From Roseiarcus sp963820095 (GTDB lineage: Bacteria; Pseudomonadota; Alphaproteobacteria; Rhizobiales; Beijerinckiaceae): 64,000 nt of DNA. Location of the stretch: the NCBI GenBank assembly GCA_963820095.1, contig CAWFZA010000032.1, forward strand, positions 50,943 through 114,942, written 5' to 3'. The notes beneath the pieces are model-generated. The model saw only the letters and a list, made by a program, of their open reading frames with translations, was not told the origin of the DNA and did not search any database. Positions 37,527 to 47,024 of this stretch are shown here, in pieces. The translations under genes and the position numbers were made by a program. Within the stretch, counting starts at the first letter, position 1, and every line of letters starts with the position of its first letter.

Positions 37527-38453
37527 ATGGCTAAGACCGATCCGATCATTGGGCGCTACGTCTACGTTCCCTATGCGGGGAAGGAATATCGCGTCTACTA
37601 TGAGGAGACGGGTCAGGGCATTCCGCTCGTCTGCCTCCACACCGCGGGCACCGACGGTCGCGAATATCGCCACCAGCTCTGCGATCCCGACATCACCAAG
37701 AACTTCCGCGTCATCGCCTTCGATCTGCCGCGCCATGGCAAGTCGATTCCTCCCAAGAACTTCTACAAGGAGGAGGAAGAGTACAAGCTAACCTCGAAAT
37801 TCTATTCCGAGTTCATCATGGCGTTCTGCGAGACGCTGGAACTCGACAAGCCCATCATCATGGGCAGCTCGATGGGAGGCAACGTCTGCCTGCCGCTCGC
37901 GCTCAACTACGAGAACGAGCTGACGGCTCTCATCGCCATCGAGGCTTGCGATCATTCGCCGGGCTGGTGGATCGACCCGCTGAACCATCCGCACATCCAC
38001 GGCGGCGAGGTCTGCGCGACCTCGACGTTCGGCCTCATGGCGCCGCAAAGTCCGGAGGAGTACCGCTGGGAGACTTGGTGGTACTACGCTCAGGGCGGTC
38101 CGGGGGTCTTCAAGGGCGACCTCCACTTCTACAGCGTCGATCACGATTTCCGCGATCTCTGCCGGAAGATCTCCGGTCGCATCCCGATGATCTTGATGAC
38201 CGGCGTCTACGACTTCGCCTGCACGCCGGAAATGACCGAGCAGACGGCCGACAAGATCCGCAACGCCGAATGCATCATCATGAAGGAGATCGGACATTTC
38301 CCGATGTGCGAGAATCCGGAGGTCTTCAAGAAATACCTCATGCCGGTGCTCGATCGGCTGCTCGACTACGCGCGGGACCGGCGTCCGTCCCTGTCGGACC
38401 GCGGCTCGCGGCGTGACGAGGCGCCTGCGCGCGCTTCTTCCCGCCGCTGGTAG
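37527..38453 (+). CDS. Alpha/beta-fold hydrolase
   Basis: 308 residues, intact within a heavily shifted region. Nucleophile Ser115 in IIMGSSMGGN, oxyanion-hole segment CLHTAGTDGREYRHQL, acid Asp in GVYDFACTPEM and catalytic His in IGHFPMCENPEVF are present. The insert CDHSPGWWIDPLNHPHIHGG is distinctive. The last 30 residues are Arg/Ser-rich and could be out of frame. It is cytoplasmic and 34 bp after the SCP2-like gene. It probably cleaves an ester or ring-fission product of the compound imported by this operon's transporter. Confidence 0.88.
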   Translation: MAKTDPIIGRYVYVPYAGKEYRVYYEETGQGIPLVCLHTAGTDGREYRHQLCDPDITKNFRVIAFDLPRHGKSIPPKNFYKEEEEYKLTSKFYSEFIMAFCETLELDKPIIMGSSMGGNVCLPLALNYENELTALIAIEACDHSPGWWIDPLNHPHIHGGEVCATSTFGLMAPQSPEEYRWETWWYYAQGGPGVFKGDLHFYSVDHDFRDLCRKISGRIPMILMTGVYDFACTPEMTEQTADKIRNAECIIMKEIGHFPMCENPEVFKKYLMPVLDRLLDYARDRRPSLSDRGSRRDEAPARASSRRW

Positions 38454-38487
38454 CGGATAGCGGAGGGGCCAGCATGGCTGGGGCCGG

Positions 38488-39899
38488 ATGAGCAGCGTCG
38501 CCTTCACAGCGCGCGGAACGTCCTACAACACGTTCCTGCTCGTCCCGATCCTGCTGTTCTTCGGGCTGTTGACGGTCGCGGTCGCTGCGTAGCCCGAACC
38601 TCATGACAAGCTCGGGGATCGGCAGCGCGGAGATCGTCGTCGCGCCGCTGATCCTCTCGACCTACGCGCTGATGGCGACGGCGCTTGCCGGGCGCGCGAC
38701 CGTCGATCTCTCCATCGGCCCGCTGATCGGCTTCATCAATGTCACGCTGATCCAGCTCGACGCGGCGGGAATCGTAAGCTCGCCGATCGCCGTCTTCGCC
38801 TATGCGCTGTTCGCTGGCGTCGCCTACCAGATCGTCTTCGGCCTCATCGTGCTGTGGGTGCGGGTGCAGCCGATCATCGTTTCGCTGAGCGGCTATCTCG
38901 CGCTTTCCGGCATCAACCTCGTGATCCTGCCGCGGCCCGGCGGATCGGCGCCGGAATGGATGTCCAACTGGGGCTCGGGCACCTCGATCTTCTCGCCGTC
39001 GATCATCATGGTGGCCGTTGCGACGGTCGGGTGGCTCATCTTTTCCACCACCGCCTTCTATGGTCATCTGCGTCTGATGGGTTCCGACGAACGCGCCGCC
39101 TATACGAGCGGTGTGAGGATTGGCGTCGTCCGCATCGGAGCTCACGTCGTCTGCGGCCTTTTCGCAGGCCTCGCCGCGCTCGCCTTCACCGGGCTCATCA
39201 ATTCAGGCGACCCGACCCAGGGCACGACCTATACGCTCATCTCCGTGACGGCGCTGGTGCTCGGCGGCACCAGCCTCGCGGGCGGCCGCGCGACCGTATT
39301 CGGGTCGCTCCTCGGCGCGCTGAACCTCTTCCTGATCGGCTATGTGCTCTCGACCTTCGATTTCGGATCGGTGCAGGGTTTCGTGACCGACCTCTGCTAC
39401 GGCCTCATTCTCGTCCTCTCGTCTGCTTCTGACCGTCGCGCTCCCTTATCTGCAGCGCTGGCTGCGCTATGTTTCGCCCCTTGTCGTCTTCGTCGTGCTC
39501 GGCCTGCTTTTCGTCGGCGTGGCGCTGCACGCCACCTACGACTACACCACGCTCGCGCCCCACGCCGGCGCTGTTTCCGCCCCGGCGCCGGATCAGGCGT
39601 CCGGGAACCAGGACAACGCAGCCCCGGCGCGGCAGCCGCCGCTCGACCCCCGCGCCTTCGCCCCTGTGCTCGAGCAGGTCCAGCAGGGGCCAGGCTTCGC
39701 CCGCTCGCTGCTCTCGACCCGGACTTCGCAGCTCGCCGTGCTTCTGCTGGCGATTGTCATCGCGCTCAGGCTCATGGTCTGGCAGGCCGGCCAGCGGAGA
39801 ATGACTCCGCTCCTTTATGCGGCGATCGGCGTCGGAGGCTTGCTCGGCGTCTGGCTGCTGATGGACACCAGCGTGTTCGTCTCCAAGCTTGGGCGCTGA
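38488..39899 (+). CDS. Ribose-type ABC permease 1 (two +1 frameshifts)
   Basis: RbsC/XylH-like inner-membrane permease with about ten hydrophobic segments. ATG at 38488: SSVAFTARGTSYNTFLLVPI. An extra base near 38592 creates a TAG, and the next frame resumes SPNLMTSSGIGSAEIVVAPL, ALAGRATVDLSIGPLIGFIN, GVRIGVVRIGAHVVCGLFAG and ALVLGGTSLAGGRATVFGSL. A second near 39425 leads into ALPYLQRWLRYVSPLVVFVV and a long tail with a Pro/Ala-rich periplasmic loop. At about 470 residues it exceeds the usual 320-340, owing to the C-terminal extension with two extra membrane segments. It pairs with the permease at 39907. Confidence 0.85.
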
Positions 39900-39906
39900 C
39901 GACCCG

Positions 39907-41323
39907 ATGGCCGACAGTCCTCTCTTCGCTCCCCTCACGGCCCCGGTCGTCCGGCCTCTGCGCTGGATCGGTCTCGCCCTTGCGGCCCTGATCGCTGCGA
40001 TCGGCGCCGGCTTCGGCTTTGCTCAAGGCGCGCCAACCCAATATGTGATCTTCACCACCGCCGCGACATTCACGCTGGCGCTATGGCTGTGGAATGGTTT
40101 CTTCGTCCGCTGGATTGCGGAAACGTCCCTGCTCAGCCGCGCGGCGGCCGAGCGCGCCCATCGTCAGATTTCGGCCCGGGCGGCGCTGCGCGGGTTCATT
40201 TCGGGCAACAAGGGCGTTCTGGCCGGCCTCGCCATCCTGATCGTTGGCTTCATCATTCTGTCGCTGACGCTGACGGGTTTCCTGACCTGGGTGAACCTTT
40301 TCACCGCGCTCTTCCTCGCCGCTTCGCTCGTCTTCACCACCATCACGAGCCGCGCCTTCGGCGACAACCGCAGCGCCTTTATCGGCCTGATGGTGCTCGG
40401 GACGATGTTCGTCGTGGCCTCGTTGCACGTGCAGGGCTTTCTTTCGGCCGCAAATATCAAGTCGATGCTGGTCTTCGCAGCCTTTCTCGGCCTTGCGACG
40501 GTCGGGCAAACCCTCGTCGCGCTGCTTGGCGGTCTCGACCTGTCGATTCCCTTCCTCATCGGTTCGTCGAATGTCGGCCTGCTCTATCTCATCGGGCTCG
40601 GCATTCCCTCGCCGATCGCTGTCATCCTCGTGCTCGTGGCCGGGGCTGCGATCGGTTTTCTCAACGGGCTGCTTGAGTTTCCCTCTCCAGGGCCAGGCGC
40701 TGATCGTGACGCTGGGCGTCGGCTTCGCAACCTCCGGCCTCACGCAGATTCTCACCAGCATCGGGTCGTCCTTCGCCGGCAACGTCTTCGGCGAGGTTCC
40801 GAAATGGCTGAGCAATTTCGCCGCGATGAACGGCGTCACCTTCGGCATCGCGCGTTCCGCCGGTCATCTTCGTCTGGATCGCCGTCGCCATCGCGCTGAT
40901 CTTCGGCTCAAGAACACGGTCTATGGACGCTACCTCTACGCGCTCGGCGGCAACCGGACCTCGGCGCAGCGCATTCGCATCTCGGAGCGCCGCTACTGGT
41001 ATGGCGCCTTCACCATTTCGGGCTTTGCGTCCGCGCTGACCGGCTCGCTTCTCCTCGGGTGGAGCGGCGGCGGCTTTATCGGCGTCGGCGATCCCTATCT
41101 CTTCATGACGCTTGCCGCGGTCGTCATCGGCGGCACGTCGCTGCTCGGCGGTCATGGCGGGTACGGGTTCACCGTCATCGGCGTGCTGGTGCTTCAGGTG
41201 CTGACCGCGTTTCTCGTCGGCATCGGCCTCAAGTTCGAATGGCAGCAATTCATCTACGGCCTGCTGATCCTGCCGATGGTCGCGCTTTACGCGCGCTCGC
41301 CGCATATCCGCACGCAAATCTAG
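39907..41323 (+). CDS. Ribose-type ABC permease 2 (frameshifted)
   Basis: Second RbsC-like permease, about 471 residues after correction. It has a long N-terminal extension with two membrane segments (WIGLALAALIAAIGAGFGF and FTTAATFTLALWLWNGFFV). The core includes ATVGQTLVALLGGLDLSIPF, QGQALIVTLGVGFATSGLTQ, LKNTVYGRYLYALGGNRTSA and VVIGGTSLLGGHGGYGFTVI. Extra bases lie near 40680 and 40854; near 40906 the simplest repair is one missing C (ttcggc-c-tcaag), the only deletion-type break I found in the ABC operon. It begins 7 bp after permease 1 and ends the transporter set; the rhodopsin-like gene follows by 73 bp. Confidence 0.85.
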
Positions 41324-41396
41324 GGGACGCATCGGTGACCAACGGAAGGGCCACACGGCCGGCGCAGATGAAGCCCTCGCGGGAGACCTGCCGGTC

Positions 41397-42101
41397 ATGA
41401 ACGCATCGCCTCTCCTGCCACTGGATGTCGCGAGCGCGACCTTCCTGCTGCATGACCGCCGCGATGGCGGCCGCGACCGTGCTGGTTCTGAGCGCGGAGC
41501 GCTGGGTGTCGCCGCGCTGGCGCCTGCCGGTCGCGCTGTCGAGCCTCGTGCCGCTGGTCGGCGTTCTGCACTACGGCGTTTCCAGCCTTGTCTGGCTTCG
41601 GGCGCACGACATGCCGGTTGTCTTCCGCTACGCCGACTGGATGATCGCCGCGCCGGTACAGGTGCTGACGCTCTATTTCCTTGTTCAAACTGTCTCGAAC
41701 ACGCCGACCGGCCTTTTCTGGCGGCTGCTTGATCGCCTCGGTCGCGATGGTTCTCGCCCGCTACATGGGCGAGACCGACCTTCTCTATCCGACACTGGGC
41801 TTCCTGATCGGGCTGATCCTGTGGCTCTACGTGCTCGGCGAGCTCTATTTCGGCCGCATGGCCGAGATCAACGCACAGAGCGCCAGCGATCCGGTGCGGC
41901 ATCGGCTTCTTCTGGCTGCGGCTGATCGTGACGATCGGCTGGGCGCTCTATCCGCTGAGCTATCTCATCGTACGGCTCGGGAACGGGGCCGATGTCGCGA
42001 AAATGTCGGTCATCTACAATCTGGCCGATCTGATCAACCAGATCGCCTTCGTGCTGGCGGTGCTCGCGACAGCGATCAACGATTCCGCGCATTCGCGCTG
42101 A
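41397..42101 (+). CDS. Proteorhodopsin-family protein lacking the retinal-binding lysine (three +1 frameshifts)
   Basis: After removing single bases near 41452, 41734 and 41910 the frame gives 233 residues with seven membrane segments. Proteorhodopsin landmarks are clear: His58 (VGVLHYG), helix C FRYADWMIAAPVQVLTLYF with counterion-equivalent Asp80, FWRLLIASVAMVLARYMGE, WLRLIVTIGWALYPLSYL, and helix G VIYNLADLINQIAFVLAVL with Asp210. At the Schiff-base Lys position (GPR Lys231) the codon is CAG, Gln214, well away from any frame junction. The GPR Glu108 proton-donor position is Thr91. A covalent retinal light pump is therefore not expected. It precedes the flotillin gene by 28 bp. Confidence 0.85.
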
Positions 42102-42129
42102 GGACTGGGCCTGGGTGGAGGATGTCGCC

Positions 42130-44238
42130 ATGAACGGCGCTGACATTATCGCCATCATCATTCTCGCGACGATCGTCATCGCCATCGTCGTCTATCTGCT
42201 GCATTGGCTTTATCGCCATTCCTCGAAGGACCTGTCCTTCGTCCGCACGGGCTTCGGCGGCGAGAAGGTTGTGATGGGTGGCGGCGCTCTCGTGCTGCCG
42301 ATCGTCCATGACGTCACCGAAGTCAGCATGAACACGCTGCGGATCGAGGTCCGGCGGGCCGGCGAGCAGTCGCTGATCACGCGAAATCGGATGCGCATCG
42401 AGGTCATCGTCGAATTCTTCCTGCGCGTGATCCCGACCGCGGAGGCGGTCGCGACCGCCGCGCGGACGCTCGGCAACCGGACGCTCGATCCCGAGAGCCT
42501 GCGCGATCTCGTTCAGGGCCGTTTCGTCGACGCCATGGGCACGATCGCCGCGCAGATGACGATGGAGGAGATCCACGAGCATCGCGCCGACTACATCCGC
42601 GGCGTCCGGGCGCTCGTGGCGGAGTCGCTGACCGCCAACGGCCTCGAGCTTGAAACCGCCTCTCTCACCAGCATCGACCAGACCGACATCAAGCTCTTCA
42701 ACCCGACGAACGCCTTCGACGCGGAAGGCATGACGCGGCTGACGGAGGAGATCGAGACCCGCAAGAAGAAGCGCAACGAGATCGAGCAGGATTCGATCAT
42801 CGCCATCCGGGCCAAGAATCTCGAGGCGGAGCAGCAGGCGCTCGCCATCGAGCGGGAGAGCGAGTACGCGCGCCTCGAGCAGGAACGCGAGATATCGGTG
42901 CGTCGCGCCCAGCAGCGCGCCGAGGTCGCGGCGGAAAAGGCGCAGCGCGAGCGCGAGATCGAGGAGGCGCAGATTCAGGCCAAGGAGGGGGTCGAGCGCG
43001 CCCGCATCCGGCATGAACTCGCCATCAACGCCGAGAATATCGCACGCGAGCAGGAAATCGAACGGCTCGAGATCCACCGCCGCCAGGCGCTGGAGATGGA
43101 CGAGCAGAACCGCGTCGTCGCGATCGCGGTCAACGAAGCCGAGAACCGCACGCGGCTCACCGAGGAGACCGAGACGCGCAAACGCCGCCGTAACGACATC
43201 GAGCAGGAGACGGTTGTCTCGGTCAACACCAAGAACCTCGAGAGCGAGCTCCGCGTTCTCGCGATCCGCAAGCAGAGCGAGTTCGCCCGCTTCGAGCAGG
43301 AGCGCGACGTCGAACAGCGGCGCGTCATGCAGCGCGCCGAGATCGCCTTCGAGAAGCTGGAGCGCGAACGCGAGGTCGACGAGGCGACGCTGCGCGCGAA
43401 GGAGGCGGTCGAGCGCGTCCGGGTCCGGACCGATCTCGCGGTCGAGACCGAGCAGATCCAGCGCGCGCAGGAGACCGAGCGGCTCGAGATCGAGCGGCAG
43501 CGTCTTGTGGAGATCGACCGAGCAGGAGCGGCTTGATCGCGCTCGCCGAGAAGGAGCGCGAGAAGACGCTGGCGCTGATCGAAACCGAGAATGTTCGCAC
43601 CCAGCTTGCGGAGGCGCAGGAAGCGGTCGTCACGGCCCGCGAACGCGAGATCGCCGAGCGCCGCAAGCGCATCGACCTTATCGAGGCCGAACAGATCGCC
43701 GAGCGCAACGCGCTCAAGATCACCGCGCAGGCGACAGCCGAGAAACAGGCGGCGATCGAGCACGCCGAGGCCGAGCGCGTTTCGGCGGAAGCGTCGCGCC
43801 ATCGTTACGAGGCGGAGGCCGAGGGCCAGCGCAAGCTCAACGAGGCGGAGAACCTGCGCTCCGACGCGTCGCGCCGCACCGCGCTCAATCGCAAGCTGTT
43901 CGAGAACCTGCCGGCGATCATCCGCGAAAGCGTCAAGCCGATGGAGAGGATCGAATCGATCAAGATCCTGCAGGTCGAGGGCCTGCCCGGCTTCAGCAAC
44001 GGCCCCGGCGGCGGTCCGGGCGCGAGCGGCTCCGGCGGCGGCGACGGCGTTGGCGGCGGGGGGGACGGGCGGCCCGGCAATCTCGCCGAGAGCGTGGTCA
44101 ATGCGGCCATGCGCTACCGGTCGCAGATTCCCTTCGTCGACAATCTGCTCAAGGAGGTCGGCATGACATCCGACCAATCTCAGCGACCTCACCGATCTCA
44201 GCGTCAGGCTGGAAAAACCGCCCGCGAAAGGCAAGTGA
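42130..44238 (+). CDS. Flotillin-like SPFH/Band 7 protein with duplicated coiled coil (two +1 frameshifts)
   Basis: ATG at 42130 after GGTGGAGG. One membrane anchor (IIAIIILATIVIAIVVYLL, residues 6-24) precedes an SPFH domain (about 35-195: EKVVMGGGALVLPIVHDVTE, ELETASLTSIDQTDI). A long Glu/Arg-rich coiled coil follows, in which residues 202-340 and 341-479 are tandem copies, both starting TRLTEE. Extra bases near 43520 and 44175 are bridged. The C-terminus has KLFENLPAIIRESVKPMERI, a Gly-rich segment and LLKEVGMTSD, typical of flotillins. About 701 residues, longer than usual. It should scaffold membrane microdomains near the rhodopsin-like and symporter genes. Confidence 0.87.
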
Positions 44239-44308
44239 CCGGCTTGCCTGAGGCGAGGCTCATGATCGACGGGGCGCTGCCGCTTGCGGGGCGGGGCAGG
44301 GCGCGCCG

Positions 44309-44727
44309 ATGAGCGACGCTCAGGAGCATCGCCTGGCGGTGATGACCGCCTGGGCCTTTTTCGGCGCGTTCGGCGTCTGCCTGATCCTGTCCGGGTTCGC
44401 CGAGGATTCCCTGATCGGCGGGCCTTTCCGGCTTCGCCATGATCATCGTCGGCCTTCGTCGCGCATGTGATCATCAATCGCATCTACGGCGCGGACTTCA
44501 GCCAGCCGCAGGTCGCGCTCGGGCTTGGCGCCTTCACGGTCGGCGCGCTCTGCTACATCGCGAGCGTTCTTTTCAGTCCGGTGCTTTGGCGAGACGGATG
44601 TCGCAATCGGGACTTGTCGGCTTCACGGCTCTCGCCTCAGCCTTCGTCATCTACATCATCCTCAACTACGGCGTGCGCGGCTCCTACCAGATGGTCTACC
44701 GGCTGCACAGCGCGGAGCGCGCGATGA
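44309..44727 (+). CDS. Small four-helix membrane protein, function unknown (frameshifted)
   Basis: ATG at 44309. Reading across several single-base shifts gives MSDAQEHRLAVMTAWAFFGA, FGVCLILSGFAEDSLIGG, FAMIIVAFVAHVIINRIYG, ADFSQPQVALGLGAFTVGAL, CYIASVLFSP, MSQSGLVGFTALASAFVIYI and ILNYGVRGSYQMVYRLHSAE. There are four hydrophobic segments and about 138 residues. If one more base is extra, the stop TGA at 44725-44727 overlaps the symporter ATG at 44724 as ATGA, so the two would be coupled. I do not recognise the family. Position suggests an accessory subunit of the symporter-like protein. The exact frame path around 44585 is uncertain. Confidence 0.55.
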
Positions 44728-46681
44728 CCGCCGCGTCTCGGCTGGCTGTTCGTTTTCTTCGCGCTCTACGCGACCTATTGCGTCTTCTGGGGCGTCGATT
44801 GCGGCGCGCAGCCGTCGCGGCGCGCTGGATTTCTTCCTCGCGCGAGCGCGGCATTCCCTCCTGGGTCTTCGCGGCCAGCGCGACCGCGATCTCCTTCACC
44901 GGCTGGATGGTCATCGGCGCTTCCGGCGACGATCTTCCGCGACGGGTTCCAGGCGTCCGCGCTCGCGCTTGGCGCGATCGTCATTCCGCTTGCGGGCGCG
45001 CTCGTCATCTCGCGGCAGTGGATCATCAGCCGGCGGTTCGGCTTCGTCACGCCGGTCGAGATGTACGCCGACTATTTCGGCGGTCCCGTCGATCCGGCCA
45101 GTCCTGCTTCTGATCGCGCTTCTTTTCGCCATTCCGTTTCTCGGCATGCAGATGGCGGCGACCGGCTATCTCATCCAGGTCCTGTCGGATGGCGCGGTTC
45201 CCTGGGCGCTGGCGATGTGGCTCTGGGCGCCCTCGCCTTCGTCTATGTCGTGCTTGGCGGCATGCGGGCGGCGAGTTTCGTCGGCGTCCTGCAGAGCGTT
45301 GCTGTTCGCCGCGGCGGTCGTGGCGATTGGCGTCATCGCATGGGTCGAACTTGGCGGCTTCGGCACTTTCGTATGCCCTGCTTGGCAAGCTCGGCGCGTC
45401 GAAGACGGGGGACTGGGGCGCCTCTCCAGGGCGGCTACAACGCCTATTTCGCGACGCCAGGCGTCGTGCAGTTCGTCGCGGGCTTCGGCAAGGAGGCGCC
45501 GGTCGGCGGCGTGTGGACGACGTCGATGGTCCTGTCGACGGTGCTCTCGCTGATGGGTTTTCAGCTTGCGCCGGCCTTCGCGATTCTGGCCTTCTCGGCT
45601 CGCGTGACGCGCCGGGGCTTCGCCCCGCAGCAGGTCTGGCTGGCGGGCGCCGCGGTCGGATTCGGCTTCGTCTTTTTCTCGGTCGTCGCCGGCGTTGGCG
45701 CTCTGTTTCTTGGCGCCTCGCCGGCGGTCGATGCGGCCTCGCTCGGCGCGGGCCACGATCTGCCCGCGCTCGGGTCCGGGCAGGAGGCGAGACTGGTGGC
45801 GGACTATCTCAACTCGCTCGCGCTGCGCGCGCCGTGGTTTCTCGGTCTGCTCGCCGTCGCCGCCGTCGCCGCGACTCAGGCGACCGCCGCGCTCTACGTC
45901 TCGGCGACCGGCACGATCTTCGCGCCGCGATTTCTATCGCCACTATCTCCAGCCGGAAGCGAAGCGACGCCGACCAGAAGATGTTCGGGCGCATCGGCGT
46001 CGGATTCACGCATGCTTTTCGCGCTGCTCGGCGCGACCTATGCGCCGCAGGCCCAGACCCAGTTCGGCGCCCTCGCGCTCCCCTTCGCGCTCCAACTCCT
46101 GCCGGCGGCCCTCGCCGTCATGCTGGTTGCGCTGGCTGACCCCTCAGGCCGTGCTCTCGGGACTGATCGCGGGCCTCACGCTCGTCTTCTTCACCGACCA
46201 GCTCGGACTGACGCTGGCGAATTTCTTCGACCGTCGACATTCCCTGGGGCCGATGGCCGTGGACGATGCATTCGGCGGGCTGGGGCATCGTCTTCAATGT
46301 CGCCATCTGTCTGCTCTTCTCGCTCCTCACGCAGAAGCGTTCGCGGCGCGAGCACCGCATGCGCTATCACGACTATCTCGCGGAAGCCGCGCCGCGCGCG
46401 CCGAACGGCCGGGCTGGCGGCCGATCGCCTGGGTGGCCGCGATGGGGTGGATCTTCTTCGCCATCGGGCCGGGGCAGATGTTCGGCGTCGATCTCTTCGG
46501 CGCGCCGAACGCGGGTCCGGCCGCCTGGCTCTTTGGCATTCCCTCGATCTGGGCCTGGCAGATTCTCGCCTGGGCGCTCGGCGTGCTGCTTCTCTGGCTG
46601 CTCGCCTACCGGCTCGGGATGGCCGGCCCGCCGCCGCAGCCGGTTGAACTCGAGCCAGAGTCGATCAGCAGGCCGTTCTGA
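44724..46681 (+). CDS. Sodium:solute symporter (SSS)-like membrane protein (about eight frameshifts)
   Basis: Fragments in rotating frames form a 12-14 helix transporter: GWLFVFFALYATYCVFWGVD, GIPSWVFAASATAISFTGWM, VIGASG, FRDGFQASALALGAIVIPLA, FGFVTPVEMYADYFGG, IPFLGMQMAATGYLIQVLSD, FVYVVLGGMRAASFVGVLQS, TTSMVLSTVLSLMGFQLAPA, VAAVAATQATAALYVSATGT and, near the end, QAVLSGLIAGLTLVFFTDQL and IPSIWAWQILAWALGVLLLW. ARDFYRHYLQPEAKRR is the usual SSS phrase after helix 8. The stop is at 46681. After correction it is about 650 residues. It would couple solute uptake, or sensing, to a sodium gradient. The substrate is unknown. Confidence 0.78.
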
Positions 46682-46697
46682 AAAACGCCAACTCTGC

Positions 46698-46727
46698 TTG
46701 ACAAATCAGAAATATAGGATATATATT
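46698..46727 (+). promoter_or_regulatory. Strong sigma70-like promoter
   Basis: TTGACA at 46698-46703 and TATATT at 46722-46727 with an 18-bp AT-rich spacer, just after the symporter stop. This is close to the sigma70 consensus, and the AT-rich patch stands out in GC-rich DNA. No protein-coding gene clearly starts downstream, so it may drive a small RNA. Confidence 0.5.
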
Positions 46728-46734
46728 TTGGCTG

Positions 46735-46850
46735 TCGGAATCTGTGTACCACTTGCCGGTAGACCGGTGGGGCGACGAGAAGCCGTGGCGGTTCGACATG
46801 TCGATCTACAACCTGCCGCGCGAGACGAGAGGAAGGGCGGCTTTTTTTTA
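46735..46850 (+). ncRNA. Candidate small RNA between promoter and T-run terminator
   Basis: About 115 nt follow the promoter-like element and end at a short GCCGC/GCGGC stem (46815-46819 with 46837-46841) directly followed by eight T (46842-46849), as in a weak Rho-independent terminator. A 69-codon frame overlaps (46744-46953), but its sequence is not protein-like past residue 35 and it reads through the terminator. Expression is untested; this is a structural inference. Confidence 0.3.
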
Positions 46851-46894
46851 TTTCCTCCCCTCGCAACACCTTGAAAAGGCTCGTTTCGGAGAAA

Positions 46895-46951
46895 TAAACG
46901 GCAATAAACGGCAGCTTTTTTACTGCCGTTTAAGCTCGTTTATTACCGTTT
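46895..46951. repeat. Nested inverted repeat built from TAAACGGCA units
   Basis: TAAACGGCAG (46905-46914) is perfectly inverted at 46923-46932 around an 8-base T-rich loop. An outer layer repeats the unit: TAAACGG at 46895-46901 and CCGTTTA at 46946-46952. The structure lies between the convergent symporter and hydantoinase genes and could be a bidirectional terminator or a protein-binding site. Confidence 0.6.
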
Positions 46952-47024
46952 AGGGGTCGGTTAGCGAGCGCTTGTTTTACTCGGAATTCCCACTTCGGTT
47001 GTATCCGCAGGATTGGCGGGACAA

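Noticed and set aside
41397..42101. Heliorhodopsin or unrelated seven-helix protein
   Set aside because: The helix C RYADW, FWRLL...YMGE and helix G YNLADxxNxIAF segments match the proteorhodopsin group specifically.
46744..46953. 69-codon open frame after the symporter
   Set aside because: It reads through a T-run hairpin and the TAAACGGCA repeats and lacks a ribosome-binding site; a small RNA or structured spacer is more likely.
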